55,333 bases of DNA from Collinsella sp. (GCA_019425005.1 JAHYYK010000005.1:1-55333); one strand, 5' to 3'. Counted from the stretch's first letter, positions 1 to 8,820 are shown. Notes: generated by a model from the sequence alone, not told the origin. Numbers and translations: made by a program.

Positions 1-2286
1 GACGAAGCCTTCGACGAGACCGTTCCGCTGTTCGAGCGGCTAAAGTTCGTGTCGATTTTCGAGTCTAACCTCGATGAGTTTCTCATGGTGCGCGTGGGCG
101 GCCTGTCCGATCTGGCAGAGCTCAAAAAACAGCCTGTCGACAACAAGAGCAATATGACCGCCTCCGAACAGGTCGATGCTGTCATGGCAGAGCTGCCCGG
201 GCTCCTTACCCGATGGGAGTCCATCTTTAAGAGCATCGAGGGCAAGCTCGACACCCTGGGCGTTCACCGCGCCCGCATCGATTCGCTTACGCCCGAGGAG
301 CGCACCTTTGTAACCCGTTACTTCCAGGCCTACGTGTCGCCGGTCATCTCACCGCTGGTGATTGACCCGCGCCACCCCTTCCCCAACCTGCGCAACGGCG
401 CACTCTACCTGGCCTGCGGCCTGGACGGCGTCACCGACGAGGAGAGTCTGCTGGGCCTTATCGAGATTCCCACCTCGATGAACCGCGTGGTCGAGATCCC
501 CTCGCCCACCGGCACCTACTCCTACATCTTACTCGAGGACGTCATCCTCGCCTGCCTGGACAGCTGCTTTGGCTCCTATAAGCCGCTCGACCGCGCGCTC
601 ATCCGCGTCACCCGCAACGCCGACATCGACCCGGACGGCGAGGGCGTCGAGGAGGAAGAGGATTACCGTCAGCACATGAAGCGCATCCTCAAGAAACGCT
701 TGCGCCTGCAGCCGGTGGTGCTCGCGGTCTCGGGGTCGCTCGAGAAGGCGACGCTCAAGACCATCCGCAAGGCGCTCGAGCTTTCGCGCCGCTCTGTCTT
801 TACCTGCGATATCCCGCTCGACCTAGGCTACGTCTTTGGCATTGAGGGCAAGATTCCCGAGCACCTGCGCAACGAGCTGCTCTTTACGCCGTTTAAGCCG
901 CAGCCCAACCCCACCATCGATATGACCCGCTCCATCCGCGAGCAGGTACTTCAGCACGACAAGCTGCTCTTTTATCCCTATGAGGCCATGAACCCCTTCC
1001 TGGATCTGGTGCACGAGGCCGCCTACGACCCCGAGTGCATCTCACTGCGCATCACGCTCTACCGCGTGGCCAAGCAGAGCCGCCTGTGCGAGTCACTGAT
1101 CGATGCCGCCGAGAACGGCAAAGAGGTCACGGTGCTCATGGAGCTCCGCGCGCGCTTTGACGAGCAGAACAACATCGAGTGGGCCGAGCGCCTGGAAGAG
1201 GCCGGCTGCACCGTCATCTACGGCTCCGAGGGCTTTAAGTGCCACTCCAAGATCTGCCAGCTCACCTATCGCGAGGGCATGGCGCTAACGCGCCTGACGC
1301 TGCTGGGCACCGGCAACTTTAACGAGAAGACGGCCAAACTCTACAGCGACTTTATGCTCATGACCGCTCACCCCGGCATCGGCGAGGACGCCAACCTGTT
1401 CTTCCGCAACCTGTCGCTGGGCAACCTGCGCGGCGATTACCGCTTCCTGGGTGTGGCGCCCGTCGGACTGAAACCGCTCATCATGCGCGGGCTTGACCGC
1501 GAGATCCAGCGCGCCCTCGCCGGCGAGCCCGCCCGCGTGTTCTTTAAACTCAACTCGCTCACCGACCGCGAGGTCATCGACAAGATCGCCGAGGCATCGT
1601 GCGCAGGAGTCCGCGTGGACATGATCATCCGCGGCATCTCGTGCCTCAAGCCGGGCGTTCCTGGCAAGACCGAGAACGTGCATGTCCGTTCTATCGTCGG
1701 ACGCTTTTTGGAGCATGCGCGCGTTTACGCCTTTGGCGTGGACTCGGACATGATCTATCTGAGCTCGGCCGACATGATGACGCGCAACACCGAGCACCGC
1801 GTGGAGATCGCCTTCCCCGTGCTCGACCCCACCTGCCGCGCCCTGGTGCACGAGTACATGAGCATGCAGCTGCGCGACAACGTGAAGGCCCGCAGCCTCA
1901 CGAGCGACGGCACCTGGGTCCCCGTGGAGCGCGCAGAGGGTGAGAAACCCTTCAACTCGCAGGAAGCCCTGCTGGAGCGTGCCTACCGCAACGCCGAGGC
2001 CGCGCCCGAGCCCGTCATTGAGGCAAAGCCCGCCCCTGCTCCTAAGCCGCAGCCGGCCACACCCGAGGTTCAGAAGGTCCAGGCGACCGTCATTGAGCCC
2101 GAGCCCGCACCTGCACCTCAGCCCGAGCCGCAGGCAGCTAAGCCCGCACCCGAGACGAGCGCCCGTCGCGATAAGCCCGCCGGCAAGACCAAGGCCATCG
2201 AGCGCCATCGCCCCGGTCGTGTGCGCATGGGCCTGGGCCTGATCGGCCTGGGTCTTAAGACGCTCATTACCGGCAAGACGAAATAG
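1..2286 (+). CDS. ppk1: Polyphosphate kinase 1, 5' end cut by the window
   Basis: Polymerises the gamma-phosphate of ATP into polyphosphate, reversibly. The frame is open from base 1, and the residues just before the first Met (LFERLKFVSIF then ESNLDEF) match the PPK1 N-terminal domain, so the true start lies outside the window. The two conserved catalytic histidines of PPK1 are visible in a His-Ser-Lys context at about base 1243 (the residue autophosphorylated in the family) and in His-Ala-Arg at about base 1714. After the catalytic core, from about base 1980, there is an Ala/Pro/Glu-rich linker of roughly 70 residues and a basic, Gly/Leu-rich tail. These are not part of the usual enzyme. 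A terminator follows at once. Identity is confident; the role of the tail is unknown. Confidence 0.95.
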   Translation, partial: DEAFDETVPLFERLKFVSIFESNLDEFLMVRVGGLSDLAELKKQPVDNKSNMTASEQVDAVMAELPGLLTRWESIFKSIEGKLDTLGVHRARIDSLTPEERTFVTRYFQAYVSPVISPLVIDPRHPFPNLRNGALYLACGLDGVTDEESLLGLIEIPTSMNRVVEIPSPTGTYSYILLEDVILACLDSCFGSYKPLDRALIRVTRNADIDPDGEGVEEEEDYRQHMKRILKKRLRLQPVVLAVSGSLEKATLKTIRKALELSRRSVFTCDIPLDLGYVFGIEGKIPEHLRNELLFTPFKPQPNPTIDMTRSIREQVLQHDKLLFYPYEAMNPFLDLVHEAAYDPECISLRITLYRVAKQSRLCESLIDAAENGKEVTVLMELRARFDEQNNIEWAERLEEAGCTVIYGSEGFKCHSKICQLTYREGMALTRLTLLGTGNFNEKTAKLYSDFMLMTAHPGIGEDANLFFRNLSLGNLRGDYRFLGVAPVGLKPLIMRGLDREIQRALAGEPARVFFKLNSLTDREVIDKIAEASCAGVRVDMIIRGISCLKPGVPGKTENVHVRSIVGRFLEHARVYAFGVDSDMIYLSSADMMTRNTEHRVEIAFPVLDPTCRALVHEYMSMQLRDNVKARSLTSDGTWVPVERAEGEKPFNSQEALLERAYRNAEAAPEPVIEAKPAPAPKPQPATPEVQKVQATVIEPEPAPAPQPEPQAAKPAPETSARRDKPAGKTKAIERHRPGRVRMGLGLIGLGLKTLITGKTK

Positions 2287-2310
2287 TCGTTTGTAGAAGC
2301 AGTTTGTAGA

Positions 2311-2354
2311 AGCGCCCCGCATTTGAGGAAAGCCTCGGATGCGGGGCGCTTTTC
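2311..2354 (+). terminator. Rho-independent terminator after ppk1
   Basis: A perfect 12-bp stem (AGCGCCCCGCAT at 2311-2322 with its complement at 2339-2350) is followed by a short T run. It lies 24 bases after the ppk1 stop. Just before it, GTTTGTAGAAGC occurs twice in tandem (2289 and 2302). Confidence 0.85.
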
Positions 2355-2399
2355 CCTGCTACCATGGTGCGAGCAACAACACGAATGACAGGCAGGGAT

Positions 2400-3713
2400 A
2401 TGAAGCTCACTATAGAATCGATGACCTACGGCGCCGACGGGCTGGCGCACGCCGACAACGGCAAAGCCGTCTTTGTGCAGGGCGCCGTGGCAGGCGACAC
2501 CGTCGAGGCCGAGGTCGTACAGGACGGCAAGTCGTTCATGCGCGCCCGCACCACCGAGATTCTGGAGCCAAGCCCCGATCGCATTCAGCCTCCCTGCCCC
2601 TACGTGGGCATCTGCGGCGGCTGCTCGTGGGGCAATCTCTCACGCACGGCACAGCTCGCCGCCAAGGAGCAAAACCTGCGCTCCACGCTCGAGCGCATCG
2701 GCAAGTTCGCTCCTGAGCAGGTCGATGAGTTGGTACAGCCCATCTGCCACACCAAGGACGACTGGGGCTACCGCAATAAAATCGAGCTCGAACCGACCGT
2801 CGTCAACGGTCGCGTGCGCCTTGGCATGCACGGTGTCGACCCCAGCAAAATCGTGACCGTCGATGCGTGCCCGCTGTTCGATAAACGTTTTCCCAAGGCG
2901 CTCAAATCGGTCGTCGGCGCACTCAACTATCTAAGCGGCAGCCATGACTTGGGACTCGAACGCGTGGGCATTCGTGCATCGCGCCGCACCAAGGCGCTCG
3001 AGGTTGCACTCTGGACGCCAACAGGCTCTTTTCCGCGCTCGCAGGTCTCCCGCGTGCTGGCGGACGCCGCTCATCCCACGAGCATCGTGCGCGTGATGAG
3101 CAAGGGCGAAAAGAAGGCCCGCCGTGTCTCCAAGGTCGAAATGCTCGCCGGAGAGGGCTCATGGACCGAGAATATCGCCGAGGGCCAGATGCGCTTGTCT
3201 GCCCCGTCTTTTTTCCAGGTCAACACCAAGGGTGCCGAGATTTTGATCGAGCTTGTCATGGAAGCGCTCGACCCGCAAGAAGACGAGCTTGCCGTGGACC
3301 TGTACTGCGGCGCCGGAACCTTTACCCTGCCGCTCGCCCGCCGCTGCGACTTCGTCGCCGCCGTCGAGGCCTACGGCCCGGCCGTGCGCGACCTGCGCCG
3401 TAACCTGGAGATCAACAAGCTTGATAACGTCGACGTCATTGGCGGAGACGCGGTGCGCGAGTTCCCCGACCAGGATGCCGACGTCTTGGTGGTCGACCCG
3501 CCGCGCGCAGGCCTCGCCCCCGAGGCGATCGACCTTATCGCCAGCACGAGTGCTCGCGATGTAGCCTACGTGAGCTGCGACCCGGCCACCCTGGCGCGCG
3601 ATCTCAAACGCTTTGTCGAAGAAGGCACCTTCTCCCCCGTAAAGATCACGCCAGTCGATCTGTTCCCACAAACCTTCCACTGCGAGACCGTCGTCCACCT
3701 TAGGCGCAACTAG
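2400..3713 (+). CDS. rlmD: TrmA/RlmD-family RNA (uracil-C5)-methyltransferase
   Basis: SAM-dependent methyltransferase that makes 5-methyluridine, most likely in 23S rRNA. An N-terminal TRAM-like RNA-binding domain (about residues 1-55) is followed by a Cys-x5-CGGC iron-sulfur motif near base 2595. The SAM-binding motif DLYCGAGTF is near base 3298, and the catalytic SCDPATLARD motif near base 3573. About 437 residues is normal for the family. The frame is also open from ATGs at 2364 and 2385. I chose 2400 because the TRAM domain begins there and a purine-rich AGGCAGGGA precedes it, but the spacing is tight and 2385 is possible. The exact target (U1939, U747 or tRNA U54) cannot be told from sequence alone, so the symbol is a family label. 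Confidence 0.85.
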   Translation: MKLTIESMTYGADGLAHADNGKAVFVQGAVAGDTVEAEVVQDGKSFMRARTTEILEPSPDRIQPPCPYVGICGGCSWGNLSRTAQLAAKEQNLRSTLERIGKFAPEQVDELVQPICHTKDDWGYRNKIELEPTVVNGRVRLGMHGVDPSKIVTVDACPLFDKRFPKALKSVVGALNYLSGSHDLGLERVGIRASRRTKALEVALWTPTGSFPRSQVSRVLADAAHPTSIVRVMSKGEKKARRVSKVEMLAGEGSWTENIAEGQMRLSAPSFFQVNTKGAEILIELVMEALDPQEDELAVDLYCGAGTFTLPLARRCDFVAAVEAYGPAVRDLRRNLEINKLDNVDVIGGDAVREFPDQDADVLVVDPPRAGLAPEAIDLIASTSARDVAYVSCDPATLARDLKRFVEEGTFSPVKITPVDLFPQTFHCETVVHLRRN

Positions 3714-3819
3714 CCACTCAATCATTGCTCAGATAAATCATTGAGAAATCGAGCGTGGCAAGCGGAGGTCTTCGGGGTATAAGACGGCTAATTGTATGCC
3801 GCCTATGAAAGGAACCCTC

Positions 3820-4362
3820 ATGCCCAGCGTTGCCGTTCTCGCCGCCGATGGCTTTGAAACTATTGAATGCTTGACCATGGTCGATGTCATGCGTCGCGGC
3901 GGTGTGCGTGCCACGCTCGTCTCGATTATGCCCACACGTGAGGTCGTAAGCTCGCTGCAGATCCCCGTGACCTGCGATGCGCTCTTTGATGAGATCAACT
4001 TTGACGAGTACGACTGCGTCGTGCTGCCCGGCGGCTTGCCCGGTGCCACCAACCTGCGTGCCGATCAGCGCGTCTGCGACGTGGTCTGCGAGTTCGCCGC
4101 GACCAAGCACGTTGCCGCCATCTGCGCTGCCCCGTTTATCCTGGGCGAGCTCGACCTACTCGAGGGGCGCCACGCCACGTGCTTCCCTGGCTTTGAGAAA
4201 AGCTTCCCCGAAGGCGCCTATACCGGCGAGAAGGTTACGCAAGACGGCAACATCATCACCGCCAGCGGCATGGCCCAGTCGCTCCCCTTTGCGCTTGAGC
4301 TGCTGCGCACGCTCGCCGGCGACAAGGCCGTCGAGAAGGTCGCCGAGGGCATTCAGCTATGA
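3820..4362 (+). CDS. DJ-1/PfpI (ThiJ) family protein
   Basis: A 180-residue single-domain protein of the DJ-1/PfpI superfamily. It starts MPSVAVLAADGFE, has the acid region near FDEYDCVVLPGG, and carries the conserved elbow cysteine in AAICAAPF (Cys102). Members act as glyoxalases or deglycases, redox sensors or chaperones; which applies here is not visible. An upstream in-frame ATG at 3796 exists, but AAAGGA lies 7 bases before the ATG at 3820. The stop overlaps the maf start (ATGA), so the two genes are translationally coupled. That pairing suggests a housekeeping or metabolite-repair role. Confidence 0.85.
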   Translation: MPSVAVLAADGFETIECLTMVDVMRRGGVRATLVSIMPTREVVSSLQIPVTCDALFDEINFDEYDCVVLPGGLPGATNLRADQRVCDVVCEFAATKHVAAICAAPFILGELDLLEGRHATCFPGFEKSFPEGAYTGEKVTQDGNIITASGMAQSLPFALELLRTLAGDKAVEKVAEGIQL

Positions 4363-4940
4363 TTTTGGCTTCGCAATCACCGCGCCGCATCGAGTTGATG
4401 CGCGAGGCGGGCTATGACATTCGCGTGATTCCCGCAGATATCGACGAAACGCCTTTTGATGGCGAAGCTCCGCTTACACTCGTCGAGCGCTTGGCGCGTG
4501 CCAAAGCCGCTGCCGTCACGGCCGAACATGCCGAGCCCAACGAACTGACCGTCGCGGCCGATACTATTGTCACCTTTGACGGCCAAATTTTGGGCAAGCC
4601 GGCAGACGGGGACGAGGCGCGCACCATGCTCCGCGAGCTTTCGGGCCGCACGCACCAGGTCGCAACCGGCGTCTGCATCGTTAAAGCCGGCGACGCTACA
4701 GCTCCGCATGCCGCCGAGAGCCTGTCGTTTGTCGATGTGACCGACGTGACGTTCTATGAGCTTACCGAAGAGCAGATCGAGCGCTATGTTGCCTCCGGCG
4801 AACCCATGGACAAGGCCGGGGCCTACGGCATCCAAGGCACAGGCGGCCGCATGCTTGTGCACGATATTTCGGGTGACTTCTACAGCGTGGTGGGCTTGCC
4901 CATCGCTCGCGTCGCACGCGCGATTCAAAAACTCTCGTAA
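4359..4940 (+). CDS. maf: Maf-family nucleotide pyrophosphatase
   Basis: House-cleaning nucleoside triphosphate pyrophosphatase that hydrolyses non-canonical or modified dNTP/NTP to the monophosphate. The 193 residues begin with the Maf signature SQSPRR, followed by the catalytic-loop motif VAADTIV and the later YGIQGTGG segment. The start codon overlaps the stop of the DJ-1-family gene by four bases. The family was named for septum inhibition in Bacillus, but enzymatic pyrophosphatase activity is the better-established function. Confidence 0.93.
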   Translation: MILASQSPRRIELMREAGYDIRVIPADIDETPFDGEAPLTLVERLARAKAAAVTAEHAEPNELTVAADTIVTFDGQILGKPADGDEARTMLRELSGRTHQVATGVCIVKAGDATAPHAAESLSFVDVTDVTFYELTEEQIERYVASGEPMDKAGAYGIQGTGGRMLVHDISGDFYSVVGLPIARVARAIQKLS

Positions 4941-4947
4941 TTGCTCT

Positions 4948-4976
4948 GGCGCTGGGTATCCCCCAGCGCCTACAAT
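4948..4976 (+). terminator. Hairpin after maf, probable terminator
   Basis: GGCGCTGGG (4948-4956) pairs with CCCAGCGCC (4962-4970) across a 5-base loop and is followed by TACAATTTT. It lies 7 bases after the maf stop and before the separate leader of the next gene. Confidence 0.65.
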
Positions 4977-5039
4977 TTTGCCGTACCGTACGGATCCCGA
5001 CCGGGCATAAGGCCCGGCGGAAAACCGATAGGAGAACAC

Positions 5040-6041
5040 ATGGACACACTGCTCGAAGCCATCGATGTTTGCAATGTCGATGGCTTTTGCTTTGGCAACT
5101 ATACGGACGAGGAGGCTGGCACCGGCTGCACCGTAATCGTGGCGCCCGAGGGTGCCACCGGCGGCGTTGACGTACGTGGTGGTGCCCCCGCTTCGCGTGA
5201 GACCGACCTGCTGCGTCCCGAAAACACCGTCGATAAGGTCCACGCCGTCTGCCTTTCGGGCGGATCGGCCTTTGGCCTCGAGGCTGCAAGCGGCGTGGCC
5301 CGCGAACTCGAGAGCCGCGGCATTGGTCTGCCCGTCGGCCCCACGCAGGTGCCCATCGTGTGCTCCAGCTGTATCTTCGACCTTGCCTTTGGCGACCCCA
5401 CGGTGCGTCCCGACATTGAGGCCGGCATCGCCGCCGTGCGCGAGGCGCTCGACCACACCCCCACCAAGCTCGAACAGGGCAACGTAGGCGCCGGCACGGG
5501 CGCTACCGTGGGTAAGCTCATGGGCCCCGCCACCTGCATGAAGGCCGGCCTTGGCGCTGCCGCCGTGGCGCTCGGCCCCATCAAGGTGGGCGCCGTGGTC
5601 TCGGTCAACGCCTGCGGCAACGTTGTCGACCCCTTCACCGGCGAGTGGGTCGCCGGTATGCGCGCCGCAGCCGATAGCGACCAGATCGTCGACATGGAAC
5701 TCGCAGCCTTTGCCGCCGCCGGATCCATGCAGATGCCGCTCGACCGCACCAACACCACCATCAGCTGCATCGTCACCAACATGGAGCTCACTAAGGCCCA
5801 GGCCACCAAGGTCTCCCAGATGGCCGCAGACGCCTACGCACACGCCATCCGTCCCACGCACACCACCAACGACGGCGACACCATCTACACCCTCGCCAGC
5901 GGCAAACTGGGCGCCCAGGCAAGCGCCGCCGTTCCCCTAGACCTGCTGGGCATGCTCGCCGTAAGGGCTTTGCAAACCGCCATCGTAAACGGAGCCAAAA
6001 CCGCCAAAACCTCCCACGGCATCCCCGGCGCCGCGAAGTAA
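5040..6041 (+). CDS. P1-family (DmpA/NylC-type) N-terminal-nucleophile peptidase
   Basis: Autoprocessing hydrolase of the P1/S58 family, which includes the aminopeptidase DmpA and nylon oligomer hydrolase NylC. The 333 residues contain the Gly-rich NVGAGTGATVG segment and an Asn-Thr-Thr motif (Asn238-Thr239) in the context RTNTTISCIVTN. In NylC-type enzymes the precursor is cleaved before the Thr, which then becomes the nucleophile. I therefore infer Asn238/Thr239 as the processing site. The start ATG has AGGAGA 5-6 bases upstream; the frame is open further upstream but lacks a ribosome site. Substrate is unknown. The leader carries a second hairpin (CCGGGC at 5001, GCCCGG at 5012) just before the ribosome site. 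Confidence 0.85.
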   Translation: MDTLLEAIDVCNVDGFCFGNYTDEEAGTGCTVIVAPEGATGGVDVRGGAPASRETDLLRPENTVDKVHAVCLSGGSAFGLEAASGVARELESRGIGLPVGPTQVPIVCSSCIFDLAFGDPTVRPDIEAGIAAVREALDHTPTKLEQGNVGAGTGATVGKLMGPATCMKAGLGAAAVALGPIKVGAVVSVNACGNVVDPFTGEWVAGMRAAADSDQIVDMELAAFAAAGSMQMPLDRTNTTISCIVTNMELTKAQATKVSQMAADAYAHAIRPTHTTNDGDTIYTLASGKLGAQASAAVPLDLLGMLAVRALQTAIVNGAKTAKTSHGIPGAAK

Positions 6042-6053
6042 ACTAGCTCGTCC

Positions 6054-6178
6054 GGTTGCCCGGTGGGTCTTGGTTATGTTTGCTGCTCTACAGTCCTGAC
6101 TCGCACGAAGAGCACATTAAGTGCTCTTCGGCTCGTGCGGAACTCGCGACAAACATAACCAAGCCCCACCGGGCAACC
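6054..6178. repeat. Long-armed palindromic element A (inverted copy of element B)
   Basis: Two 29-base arms (6054-6082 and 6150-6178) are complementary at 28 positions and enclose a 67-base core with its own hairpin around AGAGCACATTAAGTGCTC. The reverse complement of the core closely matches the core of the element at 6272-6381, while the arms of the two elements are unrelated. It starts 12 bases after the stop of the P1 peptidase, in a convergent spacer, so it may also end transcription. Confidence 0.85.
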
Positions 6179-6210
6179 TACCAACCAGATTCTTTTCAGC
6201 CCAGGCCCCT

Positions 6211-6246
6211 ATGTACCGCGCGTCGAAGATCTTCAAATTCAAATAA
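6211..6246 (+). pseudogene. Remnant of the 3' end of a GT2 glycosyltransferase gene
   Basis: On the + strand, 11 codons reading MYRASKIFKFK then TAA closely match the C-terminus of the intact GT2 gene on the - strand (LYRLASKIFKFN then stop). Similarity extends at DNA level (AAGATCTTCAAATTCAA is identical) and stops a few bases upstream of 6205. The scrap sits in the opposite orientation to the intact gene, with element B between them. It looks like the surviving tail of a deleted, inverted paralogue. Confidence 0.6.
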
Positions 6247-6271
6247 CCTGACAATCGATTCTTATAGCAGA

Positions 6272-6381
6272 GGCCCCTTGGCCTTTAGTTTGATACAAGT
6301 TCCGCACGAGCCGGAAAGCACTTAATGTGCTTTCCGTGCGAGCAGGACTGTTCGCAGTAGCAAACTAAAGGCCAAGGGGCC
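6272..6381. repeat. Long-armed palindromic element B
   Basis: Perfectly complementary 21-base arms (6272-6292 and 6361-6381) enclose a 68-base core containing the hairpin AAAGCACTTAATGTGCTTT. The core shares TTCCGCACGAGCCG, the CACTTAATGTG centre and a CAGGACTG end with the reverse complement of element A. Placed 32 bases beyond the GT2 stop, it may act as a bidirectional terminator. Confidence 0.85.
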
Positions 6382-6413
6382 CAGTCAACCTAACAGCAGC
6401 GATTACTCGGCAG

Positions 6414-7445
6414 TTAGTTGAATTTGAAGATCTTTGAGGCAAGACGGTATAGGCCGAGTGTGGTTTTGTCTCCGGCACGACCGCGGAGGTTGGTGAAGAA
6501 GCCGACCACACCGTAACGTGCACGACGATACATACGCTCGTCATAGGCCTTCAAATCATTCCACAGCGTCTTTAGGCGCTCGTCGGCGCAATCTTCCTCG
6601 GAAAGCTTGGTGAGCACCGAGCAGATCGCCATCATCATAGTGAAATAACCCATCATGTACGAACGCAGACGCGACGACTCGACATCGCTGTACAGGTGGT
6701 ACGACTCCATCATGATGCGCGTCACACGGAACTGCTGATCGAGACGCTTGACCATCGTGGCCTCGTTGACACTCTGGCCCTCGCGACCGATAAAGTAGCG
6801 ATAGAGGTCGATGTCGGCGTAGTACATGGTCTTGCAACGCGGCAGCGGCACGTAGGCGTAGATGTTGTCCACATAGAACGTGTGCGGCGGCATGGGAAGG
6901 TTGGACTCGCGCAGCACATCCGTGCGATAGCACAGGCTGTGCATGAGCAGATTCTGGTCCAGGCGGAAATGGCCAATCTGGTCCCAGGTAAAGATCTTTT
7001 TTCGAGGCAAGGCAAACTTGTAACCAATGGCCGTATGCGTACCCTCGTAAACCTTCTCGTACACGTAGTTCGAGATAAACAGGTCAACGCGCTGGTCGCG
7101 CTCTTCAAAGCCGCGCAGAATCGACAGCATGGTCGAAAGGGCAGCGCCGTCAAGCCAGTCGTCCGAGTCGACAACCTTGTAGTAGGTGCCCTGCGCCTCG
7201 CGCAGACCCGAAAGGACGGCAATACCGTGGCCGCCATTCTCCTGGTGCACCGCGCGGATGATTCCAGGATAACGGGCCTCCCACTCGTCGGCCTTGGCGG
7301 CCGTCTCATCCTTGGAGCCGTCGTCCACCACGATAATCTCGATATCGGTGGCATAATTGCTCCCCTCCAAGATGGAGGTAATGCAATGGTCCATGTCCTT
7401 AGCGGCGTTATACGAGGGAATACCGAATGTTATGACTTTATGCAT
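6414..7445 (-). CDS. Family 2 glycosyltransferase
   Basis: A 343-residue GT-A-fold glycosyltransferase. It has the N-terminal nucleotide-binding strand ITFGIPSYNAAKDM, the IIVVDDGSKDETA motif and the metal-binding DSDDWLD motif. The C-terminal third is basic, with no clear membrane segment. The start ATG at 7445 overlaps the end of the UDP-galactopyranose mutase gene by 8 bases, so the pair is an operon. The neighbour supplies UDP-galactofuranose, which makes transfer of Galf or assembly of a Galf-containing surface glycan the best guess. The donor itself is not readable from sequence. An alternative start 18 bases upstream lacks a ribosome site. Confidence 0.88.
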   Translation of the reverse strand: MHKVITFGIPSYNAAKDMDHCITSILEGSNYATDIEIIVVDDGSKDETAAKADEWEARYPGIIRAVHQENGGHGIAVLSGLREAQGTYYKVVDSDDWLDGAALSTMLSILRGFEERDQRVDLFISNYVYEKVYEGTHTAIGYKFALPRKKIFTWDQIGHFRLDQNLLMHSLCYRTDVLRESNLPMPPHTFYVDNIYAYVPLPRCKTMYYADIDLYRYFIGREGQSVNEATMVKRLDQQFRVTRIMMESYHLYSDVESSRLRSYMMGYFTMMMAICSVLTKLSEEDCADERLKTLWNDLKAYDERMYRRARYGVVGFFTNLRGRAGDKTTLGLYRLASKIFKFN

Positions 7446-8640
7446 GGCAGGCGATAATCTCATCCGAAAGATCGAGGGCGGAATTGGTCACGGCATCCAT
7501 ATCGTAGTAACGATACTCGGCCAGACGACCCACCGGGTGGAAGTTTGTCAGGTTCTGGACGCGCTCAAGATAGCGCTCATAGAGCTCACGGTTCTCGGGC
7601 TCAAGAATGGCGTAATACGGCGTCTCGCCCGAGCCGGGCGTATAGGCCTTGGAGTACTCCTTCATGATGGTGGTCTTGCCGGGCAGAACCTGACCGGTCA
7701 TGTTCTTGAACTCGGTAATGCGCGTGTAATCCTCGCTCGTGGTGTAGTTGACGGTACCCACGGGCTGGAACTGATCCATATCGAGCGTCTCGAACTTCAT
7801 GTCGAGCGTGCGGTACGGCAGAGCGCCCAGGTCGAGGTCGAACAGCTCGTCGAGCGGACCGGTGTAGACGATCTCGCCGCCATAGACCTTGCCGTCGACC
7901 TTGACGGTGGTCTCATCGATCTCGAAGAGGTCGCGGGCGTCCACGTCGCAGAACACATCAATCAGATCGTGGTCGAGCATATGCTCGAACAGCGCGGTAT
8001 AGCCGTCCTGCGGCATGCCCTGGAAGGGAGCTTGCGGGAAGTAGCGGTCATCATCGCCCACAAAGACGGGAACGCGGCCGGTGATCGAGGGATCGATCTG
8101 GTCGGGCGTCTGGCCCCACTGCTTCATGGTGTAATGCAAAAAGACGTTCTCGTAGACGTAATCAGCGACCTCGGCCAAGTCGGGGTCGTTCTTCTTACGC
8201 AGCTCCATAATGGGCACCTTGACATCCTTGCCAAAGGTCTCCACGAGCTTCTGATACAGCTCCTCGCCGCGCTCGTCACCAAAGGCGAGCTTGAGACTCG
8301 CGTGGTTGAAGGGCACGGGCATAAGGGTGCCGTTGATGTTGGCGAGCACCTTGTGCTGATAATCCGTCCACTTGGTAAAGCGCGACAGGAAATTGTGCAC
8401 GCGCTCGTTAAAGGTGTGATAGATATGCGGACCGTACTCGTGGATCAGGATTCCGGCCTCGTCAGTGCAGTCATAGGCATTGCCCGCAATGTGGCTACGG
8501 CGCTCCAAAACGGCAACACGATAGCCGATGGTCTCGGCAAGACGGCGGGCGCAAACGGCACCGGCATATCCAGCACCGACGACAATCATGTCGTACGCGC
8601 CGGCGTTAAAGCCTTCAGGCAGGCCTGAGGTAATCTGCAT
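7438..8640 (-). CDS. glf: UDP-galactopyranose mutase
   Basis: FAD-dependent enzyme that interconverts UDP-galactopyranose and UDP-galactofuranose for cell-surface glycans. The 400 residues carry the Rossmann dinucleotide motif VVGAGYAGAVCARRLAE near the N-terminus and the family segments HIYHTF, NINGTLMPVPFN and MKQWGQTPDQIDPS. Typical Glf length is 370-400. AAGGAG precedes the ATG with good spacing. It is the first gene of a two-gene unit with the GT2 enzyme. The upstream 230 bases, shared with the divergent pta, hold the promoters. Confidence 0.95.
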   Translation of the reverse strand: MQITSGLPEGFNAGAYDMIVVGAGYAGAVCARRLAETIGYRVAVLERRSHIAGNAYDCTDEAGILIHEYGPHIYHTFNERVHNFLSRFTKWTDYQHKVLANINGTLMPVPFNHASLKLAFGDERGEELYQKLVETFGKDVKVPIMELRKKNDPDLAEVADYVYENVFLHYTMKQWGQTPDQIDPSITGRVPVFVGDDDRYFPQAPFQGMPQDGYTALFEHMLDHDLIDVFCDVDARDLFEIDETTVKVDGKVYGGEIVYTGPLDELFDLDLGALPYRTLDMKFETLDMDQFQPVGTVNYTTSEDYTRITEFKNMTGQVLPGKTTIMKEYSKAYTPGSGETPYYAILEPENRELYERYLERVQNLTNFHPVGRLAEYRYYDMDAVTNSALDLSDEIIACHA

Positions 8641-8797
8641 CGATACTCCTTGTCAAAAGCCACGGGCTCGTTAGCTGGGCTTTTCTCGAACATTCTTCGA
8701 GACATATTTATCAGAGCGATTATAGCGCTAATGCGTCCTATAATGAGCTTGCCACACAAGGAAAGCTCAAGCACCGCGGCGTACAAATTTGAAAGGT

Positions 8798-8820
8798 AAA
8801 CCCGCTAGCAGCGGGTTTAT
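8798..8820. promoter_or_regulatory. Small hairpin in the pta leader
   Basis: AAACCCGCT (8798-8806) and AGCGGGTTT (8810-8818) form a 9-bp stem with a 3-base loop about 50 bases before the pta start. It could be a leader attenuator of pta. There is no good T run, so it is not clearly a terminator. Confidence 0.45.

Noticed and set aside
4377..5861. Open frame of 494 codons on the - strand opposite maf and the P1 peptidase gene
   Set aside because: It is an antisense shadow that crosses two genes and their intergenic hairpins, and has no recognisable motif.
6056..6325. 89-codon open frame through elements A and B
   Set aside because: It crosses two long palindromes, is in a different frame from the GT2 remnant, and has no ribosome site.
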